From Acidiphilium rubrum (GTDB taxonomy: Bacteria > Pseudomonadota > Alphaproteobacteria > Acetobacterales > Acetobacteraceae), in the NCBI RefSeq assembly GCF_900156265.1, contig NZ_FTNE01000021.1, forward strand, positions 1 to 64,000: a stretch of DNA of 64,000 nt. The letters run 5' to 3'. The position numbers and the translations under genes were made by a program. Positions 33,882-45,755 of this stretch are shown here, in pieces; position 1 is the stretch's first letter, and every line of letters starts with the position of its first letter. The notes below the pieces were generated by a model that was not told the DNA's origin, ran no database searches, and worked only from the letters and a program-made list of their open reading frames with translations.

Positions 33882-34073
33882 AAGGCCAGGGGCTCTGCCC
33901 CTGGACCCCGTTAAAGGCGGAGCCTTTAAAATCCATTAGTTTTAGGTAAGGGGAGGGCGCTGCCTCGGTGGTTCAACTGATCTGGCCTGGGTAGCCCTCC
34001 CCTTACCTAAAACTAGCGGGTTCTAAGGGCTAAGCCCTTAGTGGGGGTCGAGGGGGCAAAGCCCCTCGCCTTA
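33882..34073. repeat. GC-rich long palindromic repeat, copy 2
   Basis: Same element as at 4171-4365 but lying the other way: arm B on the left (hairpins CAGGGGCTCTGCCCCTG and TTAAAGGCGGAGCCTTTAA), inverted repeats 33936-33959 and 33993-34016, core 33960-33992, arm A on the right. The core, however, reads in the same direction as in copy 1. It fills the gap between two converging genes. Confidence 0.95.
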
Positions 34074-34106
34074 CTGACTCAACCCAGCACCCAAGCCCCG
34101 CCAGAA

Positions 34107-34952
34107 TCACAGGGACTCGACCAAGGCGGCCAGTTCGTTGTTGAAGCGGTCGGGGTGTTCTTGTTGGGGGGCGTGTCCGCAGGCGGCGTAGCGGGAGAGT
34201 TTTGCGTGGGGGACGTGTGATGCGATGTGTTCGGCCATTGAGGGCAGGACGACGCAATCTTCATTGCCTTGGCTGATCAGGCAGGGCCGGTCGAGTGTTT
34301 CGAGTGTTGTCGTGAAATCCAGTGTGCGCATCAGCAGGAAGGCCCGCACGGCGGGCGGCGTCAGTCCGAGTGCGACGAGGGCGCGTTCGGTATCGGCGAC
34401 CGGCAGGGGCCCGTAGGTTGTGGCGTGGACGACGTGGCGCACGCCTTCGATCATCACGGCGGGGTCTTCGCTGGCTGCCATCAAGGCGCCGTCGATGAAT
34501 CGTTCACCGATATGGCTTGGCGGGTTCGACGAGATGACTGCCGCGCCGACGAAATTGACCGCGCCGACGTTTTTGCTGCCGTGCCGCGCCAGGTAATCCG
34601 AGATCACGAACCCGCCGTAGCTCCAGCCGACCAGCACGGGTCGTTTCAGCGCGAGCGCGATCATCACGGCGGCGATATCATCCGCCCAATGCGCGCCGGT
34701 CTGATACATTTCGGGGTCGAGCGGCTTGTCGGAAAATCCGTGCCCGCGCAGATCCATGCACACGATCCGATATTTTTCGCGCAGGGCGGAATCGAACTGA
34801 TTGTGCCAGGCGAGGTAGCAGGCTGACCAGCCGTGAATGAACAGGATCGGTTGCGCGTGCTCCGGCCCCCATTCGCGCACATGCAAGCCGACGCCACCCG
34901 ACCCCAAAACCCGATGCACCTTGCCGGCTTCGTGTTCGATCATGTGTTCCAT
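34107..34952 (-). CDS. Alpha/beta-fold hydrolase
   Basis: The 281-residue hydrolase shows oxyanion region FIHGWSACYLAW, nucleophile Ser in VGWSYGGFV, acid Asp in QGNEDCVVL (in the usual position after strand 7) and His in AACGHAPQQEHPD. The early MDLRGHGFSDKP block is typical of esterase/haloperoxidase-like members. AGGAG is placed six bases before the ATG at 34952. The substrate is unknown. It is 111 bp downstream of acs and may be read from the same transcript, although a hairpin separates them. Confidence 0.9.
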   Translation of the reverse strand: MEHMIEHEAGKVHRVLGSGGVGLHVREWGPEHAQPILFIHGWSACYLAWHNQFDSALREKYRIVCMDLRGHGFSDKPLDPEMYQTGAHWADDIAAVMIALALKRPVLVGWSYGGFVISDYLARHGSKNVGAVNFVGAAVISSNPPSHIGERFIDGALMAASEDPAVMIEGVRHVVHATTYGPLPVADTERALVALGLTPPAVRAFLLMRTLDFTTTLETLDRPCLISQGNEDCVVLPSMAEHIASHVPHAKLSRYAACGHAPQQEHPDRFNNELAALVESL

Positions 34953-35014
34953 TTTGGCTCCTGTTGGCAGGCGGGATCGCCCGGTGTGCAGTCCGATCGT
35001 TCAAGGGCGCGGCA

Positions 35015-35046
35015 GGGCAGAGGGCTACGCAACACACCCTCTGCCC
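35015..35046 (-). terminator. Hairpin between acs and the alpha/beta hydrolase gene
   Basis: GGGCAGAGGG (35015-35024) and CCCTCTGCCC (35037-35046) form a perfect 10-bp stem with a 12-base loop, 17 bp beyond the acs stop codon. There is no T tract, so it may be a weak terminator or an mRNA-stabilising hairpin. Confidence 0.45.
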
Positions 35047-35063
35047 GACGCGAAACCCGATGC

Positions 35064-36998
<1,935 letters not shown>

Positions 36999-37135
36999 TG
37001 TTGTTTCCTCCGATACGTTTCCAACACGTATGCCAAAAATCGCACGCGACCGGAAGGGCATAAGTCACTGAATTCGACCGGCGGCAAGTTTGGAGCGAGC
37101 AAGGCCAGAGGCCGTGCCCGCTCGCCACGCAAGTG

Positions 37136-39805
37136 TCAGGCCGTCCGGTCCGCCGCGATGCCGATCGCCGCCTGTGCGGCGGCAAGGCGCGCGACCGGCA
37201 CGCGGTAGGGGCTGCACGAGACATAATCCAGCCCGATCTCTTCACAGAAACTGATCGAGGCCGGATCGCCGCCGTGTTCGCCGCAGATGCCGAGTTTGAG
37301 GTCCGGTTTGGTGGCACGGCCTTTTTCGGCGGCGATGCGGATCATCGCACCGACACCTTCGACATCGATCGACACGAACGGGTCTTTCGGCAGAATGCCG
37401 GATTCGACGTATTTCGGCAGGAATTTGCCGGCGTCGTCGCGCGACAGGCCGAACACCGTCTGGGTCAGGTCGTTGGTGCCGAACGAGAAAAAATCGGCCG
37501 ATTGCGCGATGGTATCGGCGGTCAGCGCGGCGCGCGGCAGTTCGATCATGGTGCCGACGCTGTATTCGATCGTGCTGCCCGCTGCCGCGAACACGGATTT
37601 GGCAATCGCGTCGATCTGCGCGCGGGTGATGTCGAGTTCGCGCTTCATGCCGACCAGCGGGATCATGATTTCCGGCACCGGTGCGCTGCCGGTTTCCTTG
37701 GCGACGTCGAGTGCCGCTTCGAAAATGGCGCGCGCCTGCATCTCGTAGATTTCCGGATAGGAAATGCCGAGGCGGCAACCGCGATGGCCGAGCATCGGGT
37801 TGGCTTCGGAGAGTTCGCCGGCGCGCTGGCGGATTGCGTCCATGCTCATGCCGAGGCTGTGGGCGACGTCTTCGAGTTCGGCATCGCCATGCGGCAGGAA
37901 TTCATGCAGCGGCGGGTCGAGCAGGCGGATCGTGACCGGCAGGCCAGCCATGATGCGGAACAATTCGACGAAATCCTGGCGTTGATAGGGCAGCAGTTTT
38001 TCGAGGGCGACGCGCCGCCCGGTCTCGTCGTTCGCCATGATCATCTGGCGGACCGCGCCGATCCGCTCGGGGTCGAAGAACATGTGCTCGGTGCGCGACA
38101 GGCCGATGCCTTCGGCGCCGAATTTGCGGGCGGTCTCGGCATCGAGCGGGGTTTCGGCGTTGGCGCGCACTTTGAGCCGGCGGATTTCATCAGCCCAGCC
38201 CATCAAAATCGCGAAATCACCGGACAGAGCGGGTTCGATCATCGGCACGAAGCCCGCAAAAATCTCACCGGTCGCGCCATCGAGCGTGATGGTGTCGCCG
38301 GCCCGCACGCTGACGCCGCCAGCGGTGAGCGTTTTCGTGCCGTAATCGACATGAATACCGCCGGCCCCCGCGACGCAGGGCCGCCCCATGCCGCGCGCCA
38401 CCACGGCGGCGTGGCTGGTCATGCCGCCACGCGTGGTCAGAATGCCGCGCGCCGCGTGCATGCCGTGAATATCCTCAGGGCTGGTCTCGATCCGCACCAG
38501 AATGACCGCCTCGCCCTTTTGCGCGCGCATTTCGGCTTCATCGGCCGAGAACACCACGAGGCCGGAGGCCGCACCCGGCGACGCCGGCAGGCCCTTGGCG
38601 AGCAGTTTGCGCACAGCCTTGGGATCGAGCGTGGGGTGCAGCAATTGATCGAGCGATTGCGGATTGACCCGCATGACCGCCTCGCGCTGATCGATCAGTC
38701 CAGCCTGCGCCATTTCCACCGCAATCCGTACGCTGGCGTTGGCGGTGCGTTTTCCATTGCGGGTTTGCAACATATATAATTTGTTGCGCTGGATGGTGAA
38801 CTCGATGTCCTGCATATCGTGGTAATGCCGCTCGAGCGTCTCGCGCACCCGGTTGAGCTCGGCATAGGCTTCGGGCAGGGTTGCCTCCATGCTCAACTCG
38901 CCAGGCTTGGCATAGGAGTTCGACAACGGGCGCGGCGTGCGGATACCTGCGACCACGTCTTCGCCCTGCGCGTTCGGCAGGTATTCGCCATAGAATTCAT
39001 TGAGCCCGGTCGAGGGATCACGCGTGAAGCACACGCCGGTGGCGCAATCATCGCCCATGTTGCCGAACACCATGGCCTGCACCGTGACCGCGGTGCCCCA
39101 GTTGGCCGGGATTTCGTGCAGGCGGCGATAGGTGATGGCGCGCTGGTTCATCCACGAGCCGAACACGGCACCGATCGCGCCCCACAGCTGATCATGCGGG
39201 TCCTGCGGAAACGGCTTGCCGGTTTCGGCGAGCACGACCGCCTGATAGTCCTCGACCACGCGCTGCCAGTCCTGTGCTGTGAGTTGCGTGTCTTCGATGG
39301 TGCCTTCATCGATCTTGACGGTTTCGATGATCTCCTCGAACCGGTGATGCGCGACACCGAGCACGACCGAACCATACATCTGGATGAAACGCCGATAGGA
39401 ATCCCAGGCAAACCGCGCATCGCCGGATGCTGCGGCGAGGCCGGCCACCGTCTCGTCATTCAGGCCGAGGTTGAGCACGGTATCCATCATCCCCGGCATC
39501 GAGACCCGCGCGCCGGAGCGGACCGAGACGAGCAGCGGCTTGGTCTTGTCACCAAAGCCAAGGCCGACGCCCTGCTCCACCTTGGCCAGCGCCGCATCGA
39601 CCTCGGCGCGCAAGGCGGCGGGATACTGCTTGTCGTTGTCGTAGAATTCGGTGCAGACCTCGGTGGTGATGGTGAAGCCGGGCGGCACCGGCAACCCGAT
39701 GCTCGCCATTTCGGCGAGGTTGGCACCCTTGCCACCCAGCAAATTCTTGAGCGCCGCACTACCATCGCTGGCACCGGGGCCGAAACTATAGACATATTTG
39801 CTCAT
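37136..39805 (-). CDS. ppdK: Pyruvate, phosphate dikinase
   Basis: It interconverts pyruvate + ATP + Pi and PEP + AMP + PPi, a gluconeogenic route to PEP. The 889 residues are typical. The ATP-grasp domain starts with KNLLGGKGANLAEMASIGLPVPPGFT, the phosphohistidine lies in GGMTSHAAVVARGMGRPCV, and the PEP/pyruvate barrel has the catalytic Cys in LGICGEHGGDP near the C terminus with EDVAHSLGMSMDAIRQR as an insertion region. It starts 7 bp after glyS and is probably cotranscribed with glyQ-glyS. With acs upstream in the leftward order it makes a plausible acetate/pyruvate-to-PEP set. Confidence 0.97.
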   Translation of the reverse strand: MSKYVYSFGPGASDGSAALKNLLGGKGANLAEMASIGLPVPPGFTITTEVCTEFYDNDKQYPAALRAEVDAALAKVEQGVGLGFGDKTKPLLVSVRSGARVSMPGMMDTVLNLGLNDETVAGLAAASGDARFAWDSYRRFIQMYGSVVLGVAHHRFEEIIETVKIDEGTIEDTQLTAQDWQRVVEDYQAVVLAETGKPFPQDPHDQLWGAIGAVFGSWMNQRAITYRRLHEIPANWGTAVTVQAMVFGNMGDDCATGVCFTRDPSTGLNEFYGEYLPNAQGEDVVAGIRTPRPLSNSYAKPGELSMEATLPEAYAELNRVRETLERHYHDMQDIEFTIQRNKLYMLQTRNGKRTANASVRIAVEMAQAGLIDQREAVMRVNPQSLDQLLHPTLDPKAVRKLLAKGLPASPGAASGLVVFSADEAEMRAQKGEAVILVRIETSPEDIHGMHAARGILTTRGGMTSHAAVVARGMGRPCVAGAGGIHVDYGTKTLTAGGVSVRAGDTITLDGATGEIFAGFVPMIEPALSGDFAILMGWADEIRRLKVRANAETPLDAETARKFGAEGIGLSRTEHMFFDPERIGAVRQMIMANDETGRRVALEKLLPYQRQDFVELFRIMAGLPVTIRLLDPPLHEFLPHGDAELEDVAHSLGMSMDAIRQRAGELSEANPMLGHRGCRLGISYPEIYEMQARAIFEAALDVAKETGSAPVPEIMIPLVGMKRELDITRAQIDAIAKSVFAAAGSTIEYSVGTMIELPRAALTADTIAQSADFFSFGTNDLTQTVFGLSRDDAGKFLPKYVESGILPKDPFVSIDVEGVGAMIRIAAEKGRATKPDLKLGICGEHGGDPASISFCEEIGLDYVSCSPYRVPVARLAAAQAAIGIAADRTA

Positions 39806-39812
39806 GGCGGGG

Positions 39813-41822
39813 TTACCCTTCCAGTTTCGAGAAATCGGCAACGCGATGCATGACATCGCGCAGTTTGGCGAGGAGACGGAGGCGATTGCGGCGCAGCGCG
39901 GGGTCTTCGGCGTTGACGGTTACGTCCTTGAAAAAAGCATCGACCGGGCTTCTCAGCGACGCCAATCCTTGCAGTGCTGTATCAAAATTTCGCTGATCCA
40001 GAACGCCGGGTCCGTTCAAATGAGGCGCGTGACTGAGTCTCGTCTCAAGCGTATGGATCGCGATCGACAGCTTGATCTCCGCGTCCTCGACGAGAGCTGA
40101 CTCATCAACTTCGCCGACATGCGGGCCATCCTTCTCGTTTTCGATCCGCAGGATGTTAACCCCGCGCCGGTAGGCGACAAGCAGGTTCGCGCCATCATCG
40201 GTCTTGGTGAATGATTCGAGCGCATCACCACGTTGTTGAATGCGCAAAAGATCGTCGTCGGCCATATTCGCGAGAATGGCGTTGACGACGTCAAATCGCT
40301 TGCCTTCGCCGCGCAGTTTGACCCGGAACCGCTCGATGAGGAAGTCAAACACAGCATCATCGAGCAACGACCGCAAATGCAGTTGCAAGTCGTTTTCGAG
40401 AATGATGCGAACGACGCCGAGTGCTGCTCGCCGCAGCGCATAGGGATCGCCCGAACCCGTCGGCGTCTCACCGATCCTAAAAAATTCCCGTAGCGTATCG
40501 AGTTTGTCCGCCAGTGCGACGGCGCAGGGCACAATCCCCTGCGGCACCTCATCGGATGGTCCTTTCGGCTGATAATGCCTGCGGATTGCGGCACCGACCG
40601 CCTCGCCCGCATAATACCCGCCCATGATGCCCTGCAATTCGGGAAACTCGCCGACCATGCCGGTTACGAGGTCAGCCTTGCACAGCCGCCCGGCCCGTTC
40701 CGCCGCATCAATCTCCTGGCTATCCGCGCCAAGTTTTTCCGCGATCTCCCGCGCCAGCTTCGCAATCCGCTCGGCGCGCTCGAACTGCGTTCCCAACTTC
40801 GCATGAAACACCACCGATTTCAGCTTCGGCAGATAATCCTCCAGCGGATGCTGCCGATCCTGCGCCCAGAAATGCTCAGCATCCGCCAGCCGCGCCCGCA
40901 ACACGCGCTCGTTACCGGCAATGATCGCGGCACCGCCATCGCTCGCCTCGATATTCGCAACGAACGCGAAATACGGCGCGGGTTCCCCCACTGCATCGCG
41001 CGTCGAGAAATACCGCTGGTTCACCTTCATCGACAATTCGCGGACTTCCGGCGGCAACGCCATGAAGCGCTGCTCGATCCGCCCGATCAGCGGCACCGGA
41101 TATTCCACCAGCCCGGTCACTTCATCGAGCAATCCATCATCCTTGACGATGCTCAGCCCCAGCGCCTGCGCTTCGCGCTGCAACCCATCCGCGATCATCG
41201 CGCGGCGGGCCGGCGCATCGGCGATCACCCGCCGCCGCAGCAACTCCGCCTGCCATTGCGCCGCATTGACGACCTTGAAGGTGCCCGGTGCTAGAAACCG
41301 ATGTCCTTCAGACAAATTCGAAGCCGTAATTGGGCCTACAACAAGAGGAACTACTCGATGGTCTAACAGGCAGACGATTCGCCGAAGAGGACGCACCCAC
41401 AAGAGGGTACCGCTCTGCCCCCAGCGCATGGATTTAGGCCATGGAAATTTCAACAGCACATCGCTAAGCTCTTTTACTATGAAATCATTGGCCGAGCGCA
41501 TGGGCTCCTGACGTCGAAGTAGATAGTGTCCGTTTTCTTCAATAAGATCGTTACGAACGGCAGCATTTTTTCGAAGAAAACCTTCGATTGCATGATCAAG
41601 AGCAGTAGTTTTTGGCCCCCGCAATTCCTTAACAACGGGGAACACGCCGCCATCCACTGTCCCCAAAACAGCGATCCGCCTTGGGCCAGAAAATTGCAAC
41701 CTGGGGCGGAATGCGATTGGACTTAGGTGTTTTTCGCACAAGCTCCGCAGGGTATATGCCGCCAAGACTTGCATCCCCGCTGGAATCTCCTCCGAAAAGA
41801 GTTCAACGAACAACTCAGTCAT
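39813..41822 (-). CDS. glyS: Glycine--tRNA ligase beta subunit
   Basis: The 669 residues form the beta subunit of the alpha2beta2 bacterial glycyl-tRNA synthetase; it binds tRNA and holds the HD-like and anticodon parts. The start [18 protein letters not shown] and the stretches [23 protein letters not shown] and [25 protein letters not shown] are family hallmarks. Its ATG overlaps the glyQ stop (ATGA). The two ends of the gene (about 41290-41822 and 39870-40490) are visibly poorer in GC than the middle, down to about 37% in 41521-41580. Confidence 0.96.
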   Translation of the reverse strand: MTELFVELFSEEIPAGMQVLAAYTLRSLCEKHLSPIAFRPRLQFSGPRRIAVLGTVDGGVFPVVKELRGPKTTALDHAIEGFLRKNAAVRNDLIEENGHYLLRRQEPMRSANDFIVKELSDVLLKFPWPKSMRWGQSGTLLWVRPLRRIVCLLDHRVVPLVVGPITASNLSEGHRFLAPGTFKVVNAAQWQAELLRRRVIADAPARRAMIADGLQREAQALGLSIVKDDGLLDEVTGLVEYPVPLIGRIEQRFMALPPEVRELSMKVNQRYFSTRDAVGEPAPYFAFVANIEASDGGAAIIAGNERVLRARLADAEHFWAQDRQHPLEDYLPKLKSVVFHAKLGTQFERAERIAKLAREIAEKLGADSQEIDAAERAGRLCKADLVTGMVGEFPELQGIMGGYYAGEAVGAAIRRHYQPKGPSDEVPQGIVPCAVALADKLDTLREFFRIGETPTGSGDPYALRRAALGVVRIILENDLQLHLRSLLDDAVFDFLIERFRVKLRGEGKRFDVVNAILANMADDDLLRIQQRGDALESFTKTDDGANLLVAYRRGVNILRIENEKDGPHVGEVDESALVEDAEIKLSIAIHTLETRLSHAPHLNGPGVLDQRNFDTALQGLASLRSPVDAFFKDVTVNAEDPALRRNRLRLLAKLRDVMHRVADFSKLEG

Positions 41823-42739
41823 TGGGGCGATCCACTTGCTGACATCGAACCTCGTTCCCCCGCAACCCACACCTCGGCGCACGCCTTCGCCAGCGCCCGC
41901 ACCCGGCCGATGTAACTCGCCCGCTCGGCCACCGAAATCACGCCCCGCGCATCGAGCAGATTGAACAGATGGCTCGCCTTGATGCAGTAATCATAGGCCG
42001 GCTGCGCCAGACCGCGCTCAACCAACGCCGCGCACTCCACCTCCGCATCGGCGAAATGGCGGATCAACATGTCGGTGTTCGCAGCCTCGAAATTATGCGT
42101 CGAATAATCGCGCTCGGCGCGCAAAAACACATCGCCATAGGTCAGCGACCGCGCATTGCCCGCGTCGTTGAACCGCAGATCATAGACGTTCTCGACCCCC
42201 TGGACATACATCGCCAGCCGCTCCAGCCCATAGGTCATCTCGAAACTCGGCAGATCGACCGCAATGCCGCCGACTTGCTGGAAATAGGTGAACTGCCCCA
42301 CCTCCATCCCGTCGCACCATATCTCCCAGCCGAGCCCCCAGGCGCCCAAGGTCGGGCTTTCCCAATCGTCCTCGACGAAGCGGAAATCATGCAGCAGCGG
42401 GTCGAGCCCGATCGCCCGGTAACTATCGAGCAGCAGATCCTGCGCATCCGCCGGCGATGGCTTGATGATCACCTGATACTGATAATAATGCTGCAACCGG
42501 TTCGGGTTCTCGCCGTACCGCCCGTCGGACGGCCGGCGCGAGGGCTGCACATAGGCCGCTGCCCAGGGCTTCGGCCCCAGCGCGCGCAATGTGGTTGCCG
42601 GATGAAACGTGCCCGCCCCCATCTCGACATCGTAGGGCTGCAAAATCACGCAGCCTTGCGCCGCCCAGAAGCGGTGCAACGTCAAAATCATATCCTGAAA
42701 GCTCAGCGAGGCGGGCAGCGGTGGTTTCTGGTCGGTCAT
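41819..42739 (-). CDS. glyQ: Glycine--tRNA ligase alpha subunit
   Basis: Catalytic subunit of glycyl-tRNA synthetase, 306 residues, class II fold. Marks: [62 protein letters not shown] (class II motif 2 region), [22 protein letters not shown] and [13 protein letters not shown]. The ATG at 42739 fits the family N terminus. Order glyQ-glyS-ppdK, all leftward, with a 4-bp overlap to glyS. Confidence 0.97.
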   Translation of the reverse strand: MTDQKPPLPASLSFQDMILTLHRFWAAQGCVILQPYDVEMGAGTFHPATTLRALGPKPWAAAYVQPSRRPSDGRYGENPNRLQHYYQYQVIIKPSPADAQDLLLDSYRAIGLDPLLHDFRFVEDDWESPTLGAWGLGWEIWCDGMEVGQFTYFQQVGGIAVDLPSFEMTYGLERLAMYVQGVENVYDLRFNDAGNARSLTYGDVFLRAERDYSTHNFEAANTDMLIRHFADAEVECAALVERGLAQPAYDYCIKASHLFNLLDARGVISVAERASYIGRVRALAKACAEVWVAGERGSMSASGSPQ

Positions 42740-42822
42740 GATTTCATGGTATGCGGTATGGCATTCTTTATGGGCGTTTCTTTGCGGGCGTTTTCGCAAT
42801 GCACCATTACGGGGCGGATGGC

Positions 42823-43227
42823 ATGAGAGCAAGATTGAGCCGGGCGGATCAGACCGGAATCGCCGTGGTCGTGGCGGTTTCGGCCCTCGCCATTGCGTTT
42901 CGGCAACTCACCATCGTGCCGCGCGCCTTCGTGGCGGTATGCGCCGGCCACCACGCCCCGCTGTTCTGCGTGCCGCGCCAGGCGGTGCTCTGGGCGCAGT
43001 ACGAGGGCTGGTTCGGCATCGCTGCCCTCATCCTCGGCCTGCTCGCCTTCGCCTTGGCGCGCCGATCCCTCGGGGTTGCGGCGCTGGCGGTGGGCATTGC
43101 CGCCGTGGTGAATTACAATGGCACCGAAGGCATCATCGGGGCCGCGTTCGGCCTGTGGGGCTGGCTGGAAGCCGCCGCACCGGCGAATGGCGGCACCGCA
43201 ACAGGGAGCGACCATGCACGGCAATAA
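42823..43227 (+). CDS. Small membrane protein of unknown function
   Basis: About 134 residues with three or four predicted membrane helices ([41 protein letters not shown] and the [12 protein letters not shown] segment) separated by a loop with two Cys ([11 protein letters not shown]). No family recognised. ATG 42823 follows GGGGCGG; ATGs at 42799 and 42751 are alternatives. Its 3' end overlaps the isovaleryl-CoA dehydrogenase start by 14 bases, so it is probably cotranscribed with it. Confidence 0.7.
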   Translation: MRARLSRADQTGIAVVVAVSALAIAFRQLTIVPRAFVAVCAGHHAPLFCVPRQAVLWAQYEGWFGIAALILGLLAFALARRSLGVAALAVGIAAVVNYNGTEGIIGAAFGLWGWLEAAAPANGGTATGSDHARQ

Positions 43228-44386
43228 TCAGGCGACACTCGATTTCGACCTCGGCCCGGATATCGATGCGCTCCGCGACTCCGTCCGCCGCTTCGCCGAA
43301 GCCGAAATCGCACCCCGCGCCGCCGCGATCGACCGCGACAACGACTTCCCCGCCGATCTGTGGGAAAAATTCGGCGCGATGGGCCTGCTCGGCGTCACGG
43401 TGCCCGAGGAATATGGCGGCGCCGGCATGGGCTACCTCGCGCACACGGTCGCGATGGAGGAAATCTCGCGCGCCTCCGCCTCGGTCGGCCTGTCCTACGG
43501 CGCGCATTCCAATCTCTGCGTCAACCAGATCAATTTGAACGGCACCGAAGCGCAACGCCGCCGCTATCTGCCCGGCCTGCTCGACGGCACCGCTGTCGGC
43601 GCCCTCGCTATGAGCGAGCCCAACGCCGGGTCGGACGTGGTCTCGATGCGGCTGCGCGCCGACAAGAAAGCCGATCACTACATCCTCAACGGCACCAAAA
43701 TGTGGATCACCAACGGGCCGGACGCCGATACGCTGGTGGTGTATGCCAAAACCGACATGACGGCCGGTGCTCGCGGCATCACCGCCTTCATCGTCGAAAA
43801 AACCATGCCCGGCTTTTCGTGTGCCCAGAAACTCGACAAGCTGGGCATGCGCGGCTCCAACACCGGCGAGTTGGTGTTCGAGGATTGCGTGGTGCCGGAA
43901 GCCAATGTCCTCGGCGGCATCGGGCGCGGCGTGAACGTGCTGATGAGCGGGCTCGACTACGAACGCGCCGTGCTTGCCGCCGGCCCGCTCGGCATCATGC
44001 AGGCCGCGCTCGACATCGTGGTCCCCTACGTTCACGAACGCGAACAATTCGGCCAGAAAATCGGCGAGTTCCAGCTGATCCAGGGCAAACTCGCGGACAT
44101 GTACGTCACCCTGTCCGCCGCGCGATCCTATGTGTACACCGTCGCGAAAGCCTGCGATCGCGGCCAGACCAGCCGCAAGGACGCCGCCGGCGCCATTCTC
44201 TACGCCGCCGAACGCGCGACCTGGATGGCGCTCGAAGCCATCCAATGCCTCGGCGGCAACGGCTACATCAACGATTACGCGACCGGCCGCCTGCTGCGCG
44301 ACGCCAAACTCTACGAAATCGGCGCCGGCACCTCGGAAATCCGCCGCATGTTGATCGGGCGGGAATTGTTCAAGGAAACCGCCTGA
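43214..44386 (+). CDS. Isovaleryl-CoA dehydrogenase
   Basis: FAD enzyme of leucine degradation that oxidises isovaleryl-CoA to 3-methylcrotonyl-CoA. The 390 residues follow the human enzyme closely in the C-terminal half: [19 protein letters not shown], where the catalytic Glu is in the isovaleryl-specific position on this helix, then [35 protein letters not shown] and [18 protein letters not shown]-terminal marks are [15 protein letters not shown] and [13 protein letters not shown]. The next leucine-pathway genes are not in the window. It converges with the nitrile-hydratase-like operon. Confidence 0.95.
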   Translation: MHGNNQATLDFDLGPDIDALRDSVRRFAEAEIAPRAAAIDRDNDFPADLWEKFGAMGLLGVTVPEEYGGAGMGYLAHTVAMEEISRASASVGLSYGAHSNLCVNQINLNGTEAQRRRYLPGLLDGTAVGALAMSEPNAGSDVVSMRLRADKKADHYILNGTKMWITNGPDADTLVVYAKTDMTAGARGITAFIVEKTMPGFSCAQKLDKLGMRGSNTGELVFEDCVVPEANVLGGIGRGVNVLMSGLDYERAVLAAGPLGIMQAALDIVVPYVHEREQFGQKIGEFQLIQGKLADMYVTLSAARSYVYTVAKACDRGQTSRKDAAGAILYAAERATWMALEAIQCLGGNGYINDYATGRLLRDAKLYEIGAGTSEIRRMLIGRELFKETA

Positions 44387-44408
44387 CCCGCAGTGGTCAG
44401 GCGCCGCC

Positions 44409-44990
44409 TCAAGCGACGGTGGGGATAGTCACACCGATCATGTCGCCCGCGTGCACCAGGCTGGCAAGCTCGGCCTCGCTCCAGTTTTCGGTGCCGTGCG
44501 GGCGCAGCGGCAGCACCATCCAGCGGTAATCCGCCGTGCTGTCGACCACGCGCAGCGCGGTGGACGCTGGCAGGGTGGTGCCGAATTCGGTCAACAACCC
44601 CAGTGGATCGCGCACCGCGCGTGCCCGATAGGCGGCGGATTTGAACCAGAACGGCGGATATCCCAACACCGCGCGCGGGTAGCAGCTGCACAGGGTGCAG
44701 ACGACCAGATGATGCAGATCGGCGGTGTTTTCCAGCACGCCGAGCGGCGGGGCGCCACGCATCGGAATGTCGAGCAGCGCGGCGGCGCTGGCCCCATCCG
44801 CCAGCATGAGCGTGCGGAATGCCGGGTCGCACCAGGCCTTGGCCACCATGCGCGCCCCCTGGGCCGGTGTGCCGGCATCGGTGATGCGGATGCGCTCGGC
44901 GATTTCATCCGGCCGGGCAATGTCCTTGTCCGCCAGCACGCGTTGCAACGCCTTCAGCAGCGTGTCGTGGTCGAGCGTCGCGATCGTCAT
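44409..44990 (-). CDS. Nitrile hydratase/thiocyanate hydrolase alpha-like metal subunit
   Basis: The 193 residues match nitrile hydratase alpha and thiocyanate hydrolase gamma. The metal-claw motif VCTLCSCYPRAVLG has the CTLCSC form associated with non-corrin cobalt (iron enzymes have CSLCSC). Around it are KAWCDPAFR, LENTADLHHLVVC, FWFKSAAYRARAVRDPLGLLTEFG and VLPLRPHGTENWSE. The start overlaps the stop of the beta C-half gene (ATGA). It should hydrate nitriles or thiocyanate-like substrates together with the two beta-half proteins. No amidase, cobalt transporter or activator gene is adjacent. Confidence 0.9.
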   Translation of the reverse strand: MTIATLDHDTLLKALQRVLADKDIARPDEIAERIRITDAGTPAQGARMVAKAWCDPAFRTLMLADGASAAALLDIPMRGAPPLGVLENTADLHHLVVCTLCSCYPRAVLGYPPFWFKSAAYRARAVRDPLGLLTEFGTTLPASTALRVVDSTADYRWMVLPLRPHGTENWSEAELASLVHAGDMIGVTIPTVA

Positions 44991-45268
44991 AGCGGCTCCA
45001 GCCAATGGGCGAATAATTCGATCACGATGTCATCGCCCGGCGCGCCCTCACCCCACAGCGATGGTTGATCGAACCGGACATGATAGAGCGGCGTCGCGGC
45101 GGCGGGGCGGGCGAACGCGAGGTCTTCGGGGTTCGGAAAATCACCGAGATGGCGCAGGATCGTGCCGGTCTCGCCGCGCACGTAATGCGGCGTGCGGATA
45201 TGGCAGCGGCCGCGCAGCTCCGGCCAATCGGCCTTGACGCGCACGCTGGTGCCGGGTGCCAGGCTCAT
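44987..45268 (-). CDS. Nitrile hydratase beta, C-terminal-half protein (separate gene)
   Basis: The 93-residue protein equals the SH3-like C-terminal domain of nitrile hydratase beta: PGTSVRVKADWPELRGRCHIRTPHYVRGETGTI, then FPNPEDLAF, PLYHVRFDQPSLWGEG and IELFAHWLEPL. Thiocyanate hydrolase alpha has the same relation to nitrile hydratase beta. It overlaps both neighbours by four bases (ATGA each time), so the three proteins are made in a coupled way. Confidence 0.9.
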   Translation of the reverse strand: MSLAPGTSVRVKADWPELRGRCHIRTPHYVRGETGTILRHLGDFPNPEDLAFARPAAATPLYHVRFDQPSLWGEGAPGDDIVIELFAHWLEPL

Positions 45269-45573
45269 GGCGCGGTTGCCGCCGCCATCAATTCAGCCTC
45301 GGTGATGACCGATTTTTCGAGCAGGATCGCGGTGATCGAGCGCAGCCAGCGCTCATAATACGACAAGCCGAAATAGGTCGCCTCGGGCAGTGATTCGATG
45401 CCGCGGCGCAGTTCATCGACCGACATGACCTGCTTCTGACCCAGGATCTGACGAATCGCATCGACCGTACGATCGAACTCGGTCAGGCTGTGCGGCGACG
45501 GATCGACCGGCTCGCACAAAAAGCGCGGCACACCGCCGATATCGTGCATCGCTCTGGGCTCGTCCTGGTCCAT
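45265..45573 (-). CDS. Nitrile hydratase beta, N-terminal-half protein (separate gene)
   Basis: The 102 residues correspond to the N-terminal helical half of nitrile hydratase beta: MHDIGGVPRF near the start, LTEFDRTVDAIRQILG, VDELRRGIESLP and YYERWLRSITAILLEKSVITEAEL. Thiocyanate hydrolase beta is related in the same way. It differs from the P14K activator family, which lacks the HDIGG start. ATG 45573 is used; ATG 45549 would give MHDIGG directly. It is the first gene of the three-gene leftward operon. Confidence 0.85.
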   Translation of the reverse strand: MDQDEPRAMHDIGGVPRFLCEPVDPSPHSLTEFDRTVDAIRQILGQKQVMSVDELRRGIESLPEATYFGLSYYERWLRSITAILLEKSVITEAELMAAATAP

Positions 45574-45626
45574 ACCGGGAACCCATCATAAATGGCCCGA
45601 GGGGGCAAGGGTAAAGGGGAAGGAAG

Positions 45627-45748
45627 TATTTCTTTTTTGTAAAAAAGAAACAAAAAACTTTCTTGACTTGGGTTCGTGCCAGTGAAACGCCCAATAACCA
45701 AATAAATAAAAGTTTTTTGCTTCTTTTTTACAAAAAAGAAGTACTTTC
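45627..45748. repeat. AT-rich double-hairpin repeat, complete copy between two leftward genes
   Basis: The hairpins TTTCTTTTTT/AAAAAAGAAA and CTTCTTTTTT/AAAAAAGAAG are arranged as mirror images around GGGTTCGTGCCAGTGAAACGCC. It lies between the kynureninase stop (45756) and the nitrile-hydratase operon start (45573); only about 50 bp remain for a promoter downstream of it. Confidence 0.95.
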
Positions 45749-45755
45749 TTTCACG

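Noticed and set aside
45265-45573. P14K-type nitrile hydratase activator
   Set aside because: The HDIGG start and YYERW segment match the beta N-terminal half rather than the activator family.
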